A stretch of DNA of 64,000 nt from Serpula lacrymans var. lacrymans S7.9 (taxonomy: Eukaryota > Basidiomycota > Agaricomycetes > Boletales > Serpulaceae), in the NCBI RefSeq assembly GCF_000218685.1, contig NW_006763304.1, forward strand, positions 677,269 to 741,268, written 5' to 3'. The notes beneath the pieces were generated by a model that was not told where the DNA came from, ran no database searches, and worked only from the letters and a program-made list of their open reading frames with translations. Of the stretch, positions 11,686 to 24,967 are shown piece by piece. The stretch's first letter is position 1; each line of letters begins with the position of its first letter. The position numbers and the translations under genes were made by a program.

Positions 11686-13260
11686 TCCCTTCGGCTTTTC
11701 TGGACGTTGGTTATAATTATTACATGAGGGTCCTAGCTGAGTCAAAGATGGACAGATGGACAGTCTCAGAAAAAGGCTAGGAGCGATTGGCTACCGAACT
11801 GTGACTTCTAGGAGCAGGCTAACGCATGGCCCACAAACACGAGGCCAGTTCCTGCACACTTGCGCTCGACCTTGCTGTTCTTTTTTAGTTCAAGACCTTT
11901 TCGTCTTTAAAAGTCCCGCTGATCGCAAAGTTAGTATGATATTAGTGTGCGATAAGCTGCTACTGCTCCCCCCACATGACGCATTCATGACGATACGCAG
12001 GAGCGCAAAGTACGTACCAGAACACGACATGAGGACAGCGTATAAAGAACTTTCTGAACGCGCGCTAGTCCGAAATTTCCGAGGCTAGCACAAGGCTGCC
12101 TTTACTTACCTGCCGTTACCAAAATACCTCGATAGAAAACAACAAGTGTTCGATTTTTGAATTCTATCATCAAGCGGCGATAAATCGATCCGGGATAAAT
12201 CTCTGCCGGTCAGCGAAGTCGCCTTTTTGTGACCGAAGACATGTGGTACGTCTGCGTGGTGTGCAAAACCGCGGGGGTACGCATGGATTTCGCGCCTGAA
12301 TCGCTCTGCAGACAGCCTGATACAGCGAGAGAAGTATTGTGGCGTAATGACCGCTCAATACAAGATTGTGGCGTTGCTTTTCAAGAGCTGTCGAATCGAC
12401 TTTGGCTGCTCAAGGGCATCCAATCTTCGTGATAGCACGGACGACGACGAACACGGAGCACAAGATATAAAGCTAGCGCCTCCTTCTCGTGGTTCAAGGG
12501 TCATTTGTAACACCCCGGTAGGAAAACTGATGTTTCAGATTCGACTGCTTCCCCACCTGCAAACACGACATAGCGGAGGGTGTACGGACTTGAGGACATC
12601 GAGTTCGAAAGAGTGGACAAAGAGAGGACTTTGCAGCTGAGTTGTCCGCAAAGAAGACATGACATTGTCCCCCAGAAGCAGGAGCGCATCGACTCGCCGA
12701 GACCGTGGAGCACTATACAGACCGGTGATGGTGTCTATGAGAAACTCACTCATCTGGGTGGTGGTAGCTGATGTTGTAGTGTGGGTGAGGACAGCACATC
12801 GTCATAGCCAGCGACAGAGTGTGTTGGTATCCGTGAACCTATATCCTGTAAGAAATAGTAAGCCGAGATCATGATGGGGCAGAAAATGTATCAATGCATG
12901 GGCGTCATTCCGGTGAATACACAGACAGAGATGGAGATTTTACAACCGGGTAATCGCTTGACAGTGATCTCGACCCTAAAAAAGGGCAAGCGTTCAGAAA
13001 ATAAATGAAAATGCTTATGAAGACTAGAACCTGTGTCATCGCATCAAGGCCCAGGGTCAGCTGGGAACCCTTCTTTTGTTACTTGAGCCTTGTTCGCTCG
13101 GTGAGTGCTCGGTGGCAACGGGGACCTCCTCCAATGGCAACTAATATGCTTGAATGCACGTTGTTATAACGTTGGTCGATTTTCGTTCGTTCATTTCTTT
13201 TCTCCAAAACTACATCCTCCATATTTCCTTGTCCCATCCCGGAGGCCAAGGTAGCCCTCA
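11686..13260. other. 1.6-kb stretch without a supported gene
   Basis: Only short frames on both strands. A minus-strand frame at 12535-12753 starts with MSEFLIDTITGLYS and looks somewhat protein-like. I could not extend it into a spliced gene or link it to a family. The last part serves as the 5' region of the gene starting at 13261. Confidence 0.45.
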
Positions 13261-16200
13261 ATGGTTGGCTTTCTTCGAAGAATAGCTACAGGAGATAAAA
13301 AAAGTGTTGGCAAGGACTCAAATAAACAGCTTTCCCGCCCCTCATCGCCCGGCCCCCAGAAATCATCAGATGTACCCCCTTCGTTACCATCTTTGCCCTC
13401 TTTGCCCCCTCTCTATGCTCGATTTGCAACCACCGCTCCGCAGACAGATGCCACGGTTAATGGGTCTAATAGTCCCCTAATATCTCTCGAGCAGCTTCCC
13501 ACCACCACTTGGGACTTGGAGCCGGAACTCTTGTCCTCGCGCATAGAAGAATCTCCAAGCACAGATGTCTGGGATGCAACAGGGCTGTACAGTGTGACAG
13601 CTTCCCCTGATCTGATGCAAAGGTAGGATACAATCTTTTCTCCGATGCCTATACGTGCTGAAATAATCCTCGCAGCCTACCAAATCCGCTACAGACGTCT
13701 GGTACTCTTTTCTCCTCTGCTTTCTCAAGTTCTCCACTTTTTGCACGCCAAGAAGAGAAGCCATTGCCTTCAAATCCTATTGCTAAGCCAATAAAGCCCT
13801 CAGGTGAGCGGGATGAACAAGTTACTGGACGTGTTTGTCTTAACGAGGACCTGTCAGATGGTTTTTCACCAGGAGTGTTGAACTACTCTACTACGTTTTC
13901 TGCTCCAGGGAGCACTCCTGCTCAAACTACTGTAATCACAGTTCCATTGCGACAGGTTCGCGGAGACCAGTCCATAATTTTGCCCGCCCCTTCCAAAATG
14001 CAATCCCCTCTTAAACGCGAAGACAGTGTATCATCCTCCGATTCTTCATTTTCTGTATCAAATTACTATACATCCCCGCAGCCAGCTCAAACACCTAAAG
14101 TAGCACCGACAATCACACCAGGTTTTCGTGGCTCCACCTTCTCTACGTCGCCTCCGAGACACGAAAATCAGGTCCAGCCCATACGTCATCCGCAAACTTC
14201 GCGTTCTCCCGTCGTATCCGCAGATTCTCGTCCTCCGCCTCCATCGCGTACTACTACATCTCCTCGTGGCCCGGTACACGTAGGATCTACTGCAAGCTTC
14301 GTGTCTAGCAGAAATTATGCCAGTGATAGCACCGAAGCGTCCCGAAGAACAATGGTATCGACTGCGTATACTTCGGGTTCCTCCACAGCTCCGGTAAAAA
14401 AGGCAAGTTTTTACCCTCACTTCTTCGTTTACTATGCTATGCGATGAGCGAGAATAAGCACTAAGCATGCCTTCTCTGTCAACGGCAACTTCGCGATCGA
14501 GGAGTCGTGGGTACAACTCGCGTATCACCACGACCTTTGTGTCAGATCTTCTGCCGCCATCAACAAAATTCACATTGCAATCGCGTTGTGTTTCTTCAAG
14601 TTGCTGCAGCATTCTCCATTGAAAGCTGCAGTGTTATGACAGAGACATGTCTCATTTGCATTTTTCTCGCCTCAATCTCCGTCCAAAGACTGTGCCGTTA
14701 ACATAAACCCTTAAATAGCAATCTGACGTCATCAACGCCGCCAACCATGGCCCTATACCGTCGGCTCGGCGTCGGGCAAGCCCAAATCCACCTTCTAGCA
14801 CCTCGATAACCCGTCCGGTGTGTTTTTTTTTTTTTTATTACTCTAGACGATAACGTTGTAAATAAATAACTCACAACATATATATAGGCGATGAATACGA
14901 GCGTATTCGGTAACGTTCCTCGGGACACCTACGATTCCCAACGCCCCAGTCGTTCTGCGAGCAGTACGAACTTGAAGCAACCGTCGACGCCGGTCAATAA
15001 AGCTAATCTGACACCGAGACAAAGCTCTTCATTCAAGTACAACTCGCCGTCGCGATATCCTTCACCGCCTTCATCGAACGAACGATCCAATCGCGCTTTG
15101 CGACAGCCACCTGTTGTCGATCGCGTCTCCAAGGAATCAGCGTCGGTAGATGTGCTTGGACAGTCCGAAGTTCATTTGAATCCAGATAATAAAGCTGTAA
15201 CGTATTCGAAGACGGCTCCTGTTCGGAAAGGACCTCTCATCTTCGCAGCAATGACAACAGTTCATCAAGCTGCCGAAACCATCATCGTCAATCCCAGTCC
15301 TACACCATACGTTCCAGAAGGAGATGTTCGACAACGTGCCTATCCTTCTCCGCCCGCAGATCCCATTCCTCTTGCCGATTTTAATTCGCAGATGCAACGT
15401 AATGCTTCAGCATCATCAAAGGCTACTCGTGTCTCATCGAAGGGTACTGAGGACTCACGACGTCATGTCTCTTCCGCGAGTTCATATACGCATCATTCAG
15501 ATGAAGTCGCTCGACAGTCGTCGGGTCACTCACCTATAGAATCTCTGATCCCACTGCGTGTCCGCAAGTCGAGCAAGGCTAGCTCTCTAGGGCACAGTAT
15601 ATCAGAGTCGTCGGGTTCGGCACATGGCCAAGAAAGTCCAGTCGCCGAGAGCCAAAAGCCGCGTCGGGTATTGACGAAGACGCGTCCTGTGGCCTCGTCG
15701 CCTTCCAAGGTTCATATTGTGGAGAGTCCAGTAATGGAAGGTGTTTCGTCGCAGGATGCTTTGCTCTTTGATTCCGATCCTTTCGCTAAAGTCGAAGGAG
15801 TTCAAGTAGTCAAGGCACCTCTCAGACAAGATCCACCTAGTAGAACTCCGTCAACGGAGAAAGCTGAGGAGATAGCTCTAGCTCGAGACGATTCTGGTAG
15901 CAATCATGATGGCCATGACATTAAGTCTGAAGATCATACCGTGTCTGAGGTCCCTGTTTTGCCCAAAACGCCCTTGACCCCCGTGTCTCCAGAGGACTAC
16001 AAAACGGCGCGTGCACAGCGACGTGGGCTATGGTTAGAAAAGTCACTACCTCCCCTTGTTGCAGATGCTATCGCCAAGCAAGAACTTGATAAAGAGCAAG
16101 AGGTAGGACAGGAGGAAGAGGAAGAGAGGTCACCCTCCCCGCCGCCTTCTCCCCCTCCTCCTCCCCCTCCTCCGACGTATTTTCCCATTGTGATGTATCT

Positions 16201-17882
16201 CTCCGATGTAAATCTTTTTGCTCGTCTTTTAGAATTTCTTTCGTTCTCCGAATGGTCGTCCTTGTCGAGCGTTAACAAAGATATTAGAAATTTAGCTGAG
16301 GACAAAAGGCTCTTCAGGGAAGAGGTACTAGAGCGCTACTTGGGAACCATAGGCTACGTGCGCTGGACCCACGAGTTGGCTGAACCGCTTACGATATCGT
16401 TGAAGGTGCGCTTCTTTTTTTGATCCTCCAGAGTTCCGTCTTTGATCTCTTAATATAGGACCTTAATGACTACATGAGAGGCGTGTCCATGCCCACACAT
16501 CAATACGCGCGTGCAGCGGAATCGTACCTACAGCCAGGAGTGGTCGAACAAGGAGAAGGAGCTAATATGCTCCCGTTCCCAGACATTGAAGTCCTCACTG
16601 CCTCAACTCGCGCTTACACTCGTATTGTTCTGAGAATTCGTGCACAGGCTGAAGCTGAAGCTAAATATTTGGCTCGTATGGCAGCTGCAGAGGCTAGTCC
16701 TAACCATAGGTCATCGCCACATGTTAAGAAGAACGGTCACTGGCAATCGCGTGCTTCCAGTCGCGCACCATCTCCGACGTCTTCAATGTCTCACTCTCAC
16801 AACCACGCCCATGCTCATAGTCCAGCTCGTGGGTCTAGGTCTAGAGCCAATACTTCGTCATCAGCAGCGAAGGCTTTCCATTCGCCGTTGTACCAACTTC
16901 ACCGTGCACCGCTGTTGCGGGTCTTTGTACCTTCTCCTGACGGGGATTGGCTCTCTGATACCAGTGTGATGGAGTGTGAGGCTGAGCTCAAACGTGCGGG
17001 TGTGTCAAAGTTACTACGAGTTGGTGACGTGGTATGGGATGTGGCAGCAGGGGACGAAGGGAATGTAGGGAGGATGGTCTGGGATGGACGTTATTTGATT
17101 GTAAGTTAATGATGTTGTTGGACGGTTGACGCAACATATCGTATACTAACTATCGTGGTATGCAGGACCTCGAATATAAGTACTCGAAGGCAGGAGACCT
17201 CCCCCGATACTTCCATAGTCTCGCGTTTTCTCCCTCCTACTTCCATCGTGTCATTCGGACAGGCCCCAGTGCGAGTAGTAGTGGTGGCAATCCTATTGTC
17301 TACATGGATGTGAGTCCGTGGGGTGATGAACTGGCTGCCAACTTGCAGCTATTGCAGGATAGGATGAGAACAGAGACGTAAGTCTTATATGCTACTGATA
17401 AATCGTCGTTGCGCATGGTGCTGATCTGTATCTGCAGTCCTCAAGGTGCTCTTCACAACGTTGTACGCTGGGTTCACCGAACGTCTTTTGAGCTTCGACG
17501 ACCTGTGCGGCCTCATCATTCCGACACGCGCAGCAATCGCTCGAACAACTACCGTCTTCCTATTCCTAATGTTGAAGGTTTCTTCGTTGACCCTGGTTGG
17601 TATGGTACTATTGTTATCGAGGCTGAAGGCACGAACGAGGGCCTGGCGGACCTACAAGAACGATGTGGACCAGGTGTATTCCCTCCTCGACCGGAAACTG
17701 TTAGTGGGAAAAGCCGAGGCGCAAAGCAGGAAGATACTAAAAGAGTATTCAGGATTATGCGCGAGAAGAGGTACGTTGCTTGTTCAGCATCTTGTATATC
17801 ATTGACTAACGCCTCTTCTGTTTACAGTCGTCCAGGAGAGATCTGGATTAGAACAGTGAGGGATAAGGAGAGGTTAATGTGA
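13261..17882 (+). CDS. Large Ser/Pro-rich protein with F-box-like segment
   Basis: Multi-exon gene. Well-supported exons: 13261-13622, 13676 to about 14394, 14888-16405, 16459-17100, 17166-17377, 17438-17770 and 17828-17882. Two or more small exons between 14460 and 14820 are likely but their borders are unsure. The first half is low complexity. After an acidic run and a stretch of prolines comes YFPIVMYLSDVNLFARLLEF, then SFSEWSSLSSVNKDIRNL, which reads as an F-box-like helical motif around residue 800. The C-terminal part has an ordered domain with LLRVFVPSPDGDWLSD, FSPSYFHRVI, IVYMDVSPWGDELA, FFVDPGWYGTIVIEAEG and a final REKSRPGEIWIRTVRD. F-box proteins bring targets to SCF ubiquitin ligases. 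I recognise no substrate-binding repeats. The F-box reading is inference; existence of the gene is firm. Confidence 0.75.
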
Positions 17883-18329
17883 TCAATTGTGGGAACAGGT
17901 ATCCCTGCGCTTGCAGAGGCAAGCCTTTCATTCATTTCTTTGCTGGATGCTTTTTACTTTCTTTGCCTCCTGTTTGAGCGGACTGTTTCCTGGAATCCAT
18001 TGTGTAGACTTATCATACTTATGTATTTTCCCTGCTTTCACGTATGTTTAGCTGCAGTAATAGAATCTTATAGACTTCTTTTCAACGAGTATAATGACAA
18101 TAATAAAATAGTTATGTCCTAGTCAAGTCACGTGAGAACGTGTTCTCCAGCGAAAGCCTGCTCCCAAACTTGCATTTCCACCAACACTTCTATTCGTCAC
18201 TCCATACCGGCCGTAGGAGAACGTGGTAAAAACTCTTTCAATACTAGTACCGGATATAATTGCAGGTCTGCGACCCGACTGAAGACACCGAATCTCAGGG
18301 ACTGTATCTCAAGACCGTCGCTGGAAGGC
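17883..18329. other. Intergenic
   Basis: About 450 bases between two plus-strand genes. It is AT-rich up to 18120, fitting the 3' end of the upstream gene, and then carries the likely promoter and leader of the GPI-protein gene. An open frame continues upstream of the chosen start, but a signal peptide directly after the ATG at 18330 decides for that start. Confidence 0.5.
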
Positions 18330-19226
18330 ATGTTGTTCAATATCACGCTCCTTATAGTGACCGCCAGCTTTGGACTTGTCTTTGCCTCTCTTTACCCGGT
18401 CGAACCAATTGGAAACACTGTTTTTCCTGCCGGAAAGCCAGTGTCGATCAGATGGGTTGACAACGGATCGAGCCCTCAAATCCAAACGTTGGGCCCTCTT
18501 GAAATTCAGTTATTCTGCAACGATGACGTGAGTTATACGTTGCGCGTTTTTCTCGTATGAGGCGCCATAAACGCCCGCTTGCTCTACGCCTGTGGATGTT
18601 AGAGGTGACATTGCTTTACACGCTAACCATTATGCCCCCGTTTGTGGTTTCTAGACATACATCGCAACACTAGCGACAAACGTCAATCCTATCGCGAAAT
18701 CTCAAATGGTTACAATCCCCCCGCAACTAGTCTACAATGGATCCAACTTGTAAGTGCTTGACTTGTAGTGTGAAGTTCTTTTTATTAACATGCAGGTTTT
18801 ATTAGCACTATACGCTTCGCCACCAATATCCCTTACGACCTTATAATATATACGGCCGACTTCACGATAACGAACGCTACTGGCCCTCAGCCACCTTCCA
18901 GTTCCTCTTTGACTATGCACAGTACCCTATCAGCTGGGAATGCTACCTTGATAGCCAAACCCACGACATTAACAAATATCACTTCATCAACCAAGCCGGC
19001 AACAACATCAACAATATCATACACTACTTCATCAGTCAAGTTTGTAACATCAAGTAGCAGAGCATCGCAGCCGACTGTAATTGCGCCTCCCCTTCGTCCT
19101 AGTAATGTCGGGTATCAGCCAGAAAACCAACGGAACGCAGCTCGTCGCGTCGACATCGAGAAGCTCAAGTTCAAGGTCACCTTTATTCTCTGGCCTGCGT
19201 TGATCGGTATTGCCATGGCCCTCTGA
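18330..19226 (+). CDS. Ser/Thr-rich Kre9/Knh1-like secreted protein with GPI signal
   Basis: Three exons: 18330-18527, 18655-18749 and 18806-19226; 237 residues. A hydrophobic signal peptide follows the start (MLFNITLLIVTASFGLVFAS). The next block, YPVEPIGNTVFPAGKPVSIRW, is the typical start of the fungal Kre9/Knh1-type N-terminal domain, an immunoglobulin-like fold linked to beta-1,6-glucan assembly. After the domain comes a Ser/Thr-rich, probably O-mannosylated stretch. The C-terminus is a hydrophobic segment preceded by charged residues, as expected for a GPI-anchor signal. The product is therefore likely at the plasma membrane or in the cell wall. It is followed by a plus-strand mitochondrial gene with no functional link. 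Confidence 0.85.
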
Positions 19227-19630
19227 ATTGCGACATCACGAACCAGCGATACCTTGCACGGAATACGAAACAAGATAGATAGTCTCAACATGTTTCCTAC
19301 TATACAGTTGATCTCCTCGAGTCTATCGAGTGCCCCATGTCGGTTTCTGTAATCAAAAGTCTATGTAATCCCATTTGTTTTGTGTGATATTTCGTTGTCC
19401 AATGAGAGACTACTTTGTGATGGCGAGCCTATCGAGCCTGCATTCTCAGCGCCTTGCTCAGCAATCTCTCACTAACCAATTGTAAGTCAACAGCGGACGC
19501 CGGGCCATGACATGTATGAGTAAGTCACGACGTGATGTGACGTGACGCTGTCTGTCACCGACTCCGTCCGATATTTTTGTGGTTCAGCTCAAGAGCCGGT
19601 CTTTACTTCACACCTTCTTGTATCATCATA
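19227..19630. other. Intergenic
   Basis: 400 bases between two plus-strand genes. It has an AT-rich 3' region followed by the short leader of the dihydrolipoyl dehydrogenase gene. A TGACGTGACG-like element near 19535 is a possible CRE/ATF-type site. No coding potential seen. Confidence 0.4.
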
Positions 19631-21667
<2,037 letters not shown>

Positions 21668-22054
21668 AGGCCAGGAGGACACTATGATTATCATCAATGC
21701 CGTAGACAGCTCTCCATACAACCTATTCATTATTCCATTATTTTGACAACTGCTATGCTTAATGAAATTCTGCAATTATAATCAGCCATCTAAGACCCGT
21801 GCATTGTAAATGCAAATTAGCGGTCTTATTTCAATATCTTCTGAGTTTGTAACTATTTGGCAACGCCATGAGAAAATAACAGCTGCCAATATCGGTATCG
21901 GTCCGCTCCACTCGGAGTCTCCATCTTCGTTCAAGTTCATTTCTTACTTCAGCTCGTTATCTTTTGGCTGTTAGGACACATTATCTTTCTTCGTTGTATA
22001 GAACTTAACCCCAAATTTGGCGTCGCTCCTTCAACTTTATCAAGAACCTAATGC
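21668..22054. other. Intergenic
   Basis: 390 AT-rich bases between two plus-strand genes. I see no coding frame or RNA gene. Confidence 0.4.
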
Positions 22055-24614
22055 ATGTCTCTATCTTGGTTGAAACGCAAAGCTCGGCTGGGATCCCTCT
22101 TAAGCAGCTCTGGAGATGAAGACGAAGAAGGGCTCGCGTTGGACAGAATTCTACATGGACAAAGTGTTATTGGAAAGACATGTATGATACTTTTAGCACC
22201 TTCTTCCCCTTCGATCATGTTGATCCGCTTGGTGTCTAGCTAAGACTACTGAGATTGAATCTCTGCGTTTCACGAACAAGGATCTCGCCTTTCTGGGGAC
22301 CTTGGAATTTGGTCAGTTTGGCGTGGTATGTATTTATTTTCTGCCATTCTTGCTGGTCATTAGACATTTTTCATATCAGATAGATGTTGTTACTTGTCGC
22401 CTCGATGGCCGCGTTTATGTTCGGAAATCTATAGAGAAACGATTCGCTCTAAAAACTCGTGATGTCTCCGGTTCTTATCTTTCCATCAAACGACTTTCCT
22501 GATTGGCTTTTGTTCAACTATAGCAATGCTCTCCGAAATTCGAGCGTGATATTCTTCTAGAAGCAACGAAAAGTGATTCAGACTGGGCGCCTCATCTACT
22601 CTGCGCCTTTCAAACGTCCACACATCTTAATTTGGTCATGAATTATGCTGAAGGTGGCACTTTGTGGGACGTTCTTGAATCAAGCCCCCATGATGGTCGG
22701 GTCACTGAGGCTGATATGAAATGGTGGACCCCTCAGGCGGTATCTGCTATTCATTGGTGCCATTCTAAAGGTTTTGTGCATCGGTGCGTAATTCTCGTCT
22801 TGGTATTGTTGGCCTGAAAACAAATGCAAATGCGGACGTTCGCTGCAGCGACATAAAGCCACACAACTTTGTGCTCACTCCCACAGGGCATCTTCTCTTA
22901 ATAGACTTTGGGTCTGCTGCTCCTTTGCTACCACCAAAAGCCGATGGGCGCCAACTTGTACCCAAACGATATTGCCTCGTCCCATGCGGTACTTGCGATT
23001 ATATATCACCTGAGATTTTGCAAGCACATGAAGAAGCTTTAGTCGCGCTCGAAATGACGGATGGAAATGGTGAGCCCCTTACTCAAAGGGGCGACGAGAC
23101 GGAGGGATATGGGGTCGAGACCGATTGGTGGAGTTTAGGCGCCATGCTTTATGAAATGGCCTATGGCGTAGCACCCTTCTTTGCAAAAGACATTCGAACC
23201 ACATATCTCAGGATCATAGATCATAAGGTTGGTATACACTTGCATTACTATCTGCTGCGTATATCTGAATTGGATGAACCCAGACCAGCTTACGTTTTAA
23301 TCAAGCAATTCCGCTATCTGCACAATATCAAGCATTTTTAAGAGGGTTTGTGGATGTCTCTTCCCCTTTAACTATATTTGACATACGCAAAATAGTCTTC
23401 TAACCAGTCAAGAACGTCGTCTTGGCAGGCACAATGTCATGGAAATAACTGAACACCCATTCTTCGAGGAGACAAACTGGTCTTACCTTGAGAAACGTAC
23501 GTAGTTAAAGATAACGCCTGATAATCAGCTCATGGGTAGCATGCGGATCGGGTTTATAGAGGTTGCGCCATCCGATCTCCACCTACCACATTTCGAATAT
23601 TCGACGCCAGTTCTACAGAATCCTCACCTAGCATCTCCTAATGCCGAGACTACAGGCGATGGTTACTCTCAAGGGTTTGCCTTTTCGGCGTTGTTCCAAT
23701 CATCTGTAGATTCTTCCTCTCCCTTATCTCTCTTGCATTCAGTATCTCAGAAATCTTCGCATTCGTCTTTATCTTCAGAAACGGTATCAGCCTTTCTTGG
23801 TTTTTCATGGGGTCCGTCAGAGAACGCATTTACAAATATCAGCACAGAATCGAAAGGGGAAAGTCCAGCATTTGCTGCAACACCTCATCAGCTTCGTGTA
23901 CCTTCCCTGCAATCTACGCCTTACCCTTTGCTACGCCCACCTTCGGCAACACCTGCCCGACCTTACGCTTTTGCTACTCCTATACGACCCCATAATCTTT
24001 CCCCGTACCAAACCCTTCCACGGATGAGTACCATTCGCCGTACAGCCGAGCGCCGAGCAGTATCCGACCGAGAGGCCATGAAACAGCTCGTAGATTGCAT
24101 CGGTATGAGTGCACGCAAAAAAGTTTTGGAGAGTGGACGGAAACCGCGTATTCTGAGCTCGTATAGCCGGAATCGGTCTGTTACGTTTAGAAAGGAGTTG
24201 CAGTTTATTGTGACGGACAAAACCTATGATTCTGATATCACTCCTGCCATGGAGGCAACCGCGTCCGAGAGATCCGAGGATACAGAATCGGAAGGACCAC
24301 CGAGCCCAAGCCCAAGCCCTCGTCCTGGGTCTGCCATGTCCATGATAAGCAGAAGGAGTGCCACACCAACTGTGTCCGCATCGTACTCGGGTCGTTTCTT
24401 AGGCCCTCCTTCGGCTACGTACAGTCATGATAGCAGACGGCATTACGACCATAGCTCACCTCGGGAACGTTCTTTTCAAGAAGTACCTCCTAGTGGAAAC
24501 GATGACCTTTTGGAAAGACTCGAGAAGAGACGTATTTCGATTCTTTTGGATCTGGATGATATCGGAAAGCGTCTCGAGCTTTTGCGTGTGCAGATCAAAG
24601 GTGGAGAGGGTTAG
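22055..24614 (+). CDS. AGC-type protein kinase, DMPK/NDR-like, with long C-terminal tail
   Basis: Eight exons: 22055-22181, 22240-22325, 22380-22463, 22524-22783, 22849-23227, 23284-23345, 23396-23496 and 23560-24614; 717 residues. Kinase landmarks: a glycine loop written LEFGQFGVID, in which the first usual Gly is replaced; the likely ATP-binding Lys in VYVRKSIEK; HRDIKPHN with the catalytic Asp; DFGSAAP; and the activation-segment end in YISPEIL. RGLLTSQERRLGR followed by HPFF is typical of AGC kinases of the DMPK/LATS/NDR type. A long insert with a Glu-rich region sits after the activation loop, as in that group. The tail after residue about 365 is Ser/Pro-rich, with a basic patch (STIRRTAERRAVSDREAMKQ) and a C-terminal coiled coil. 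Such kinases often act in polarity or cytokinesis; the precise role cannot be read here. Confidence 0.88.
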
Positions 24615-24967
24615 ATTCTGATGTGTCCAATTTTCCTTCTACTATTTCATTCCCATTGCTGTCTGCCTTGCAGGACTCGCAGATGTATAGACATACTACT
24701 TGATCATGAATTAACAGGTCGATCGGAATTATGTGCACATCAGGGGCTTTTGTGTTGTTTTCCTTTGTGTTGGTACTGCGGTGTTGTGATAGCCGTTTTC
24801 TTGTTGGCGTGTCCTTTACCCCTTGGCCCAATGATACGTCCATAAGCTTTGCTTTTCTGCCTTTACCGCAGGCTTTGTGTCAGACTTTGAGGAACAAAGG
24901 ACACAATTTCCTGCTTATGTAAGGTGCCGTGCCTCAACAGCGCCTGAAAGCATTTCAGACAGAAAAC
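24615..24967. other. Intergenic
   Basis: 350 bases, pyrimidine-rich in the middle, between the kinase and the chromodomain gene on the same strand. Probable 3' region of the first and promoter/leader of the second. No gene seen. Confidence 0.4.
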
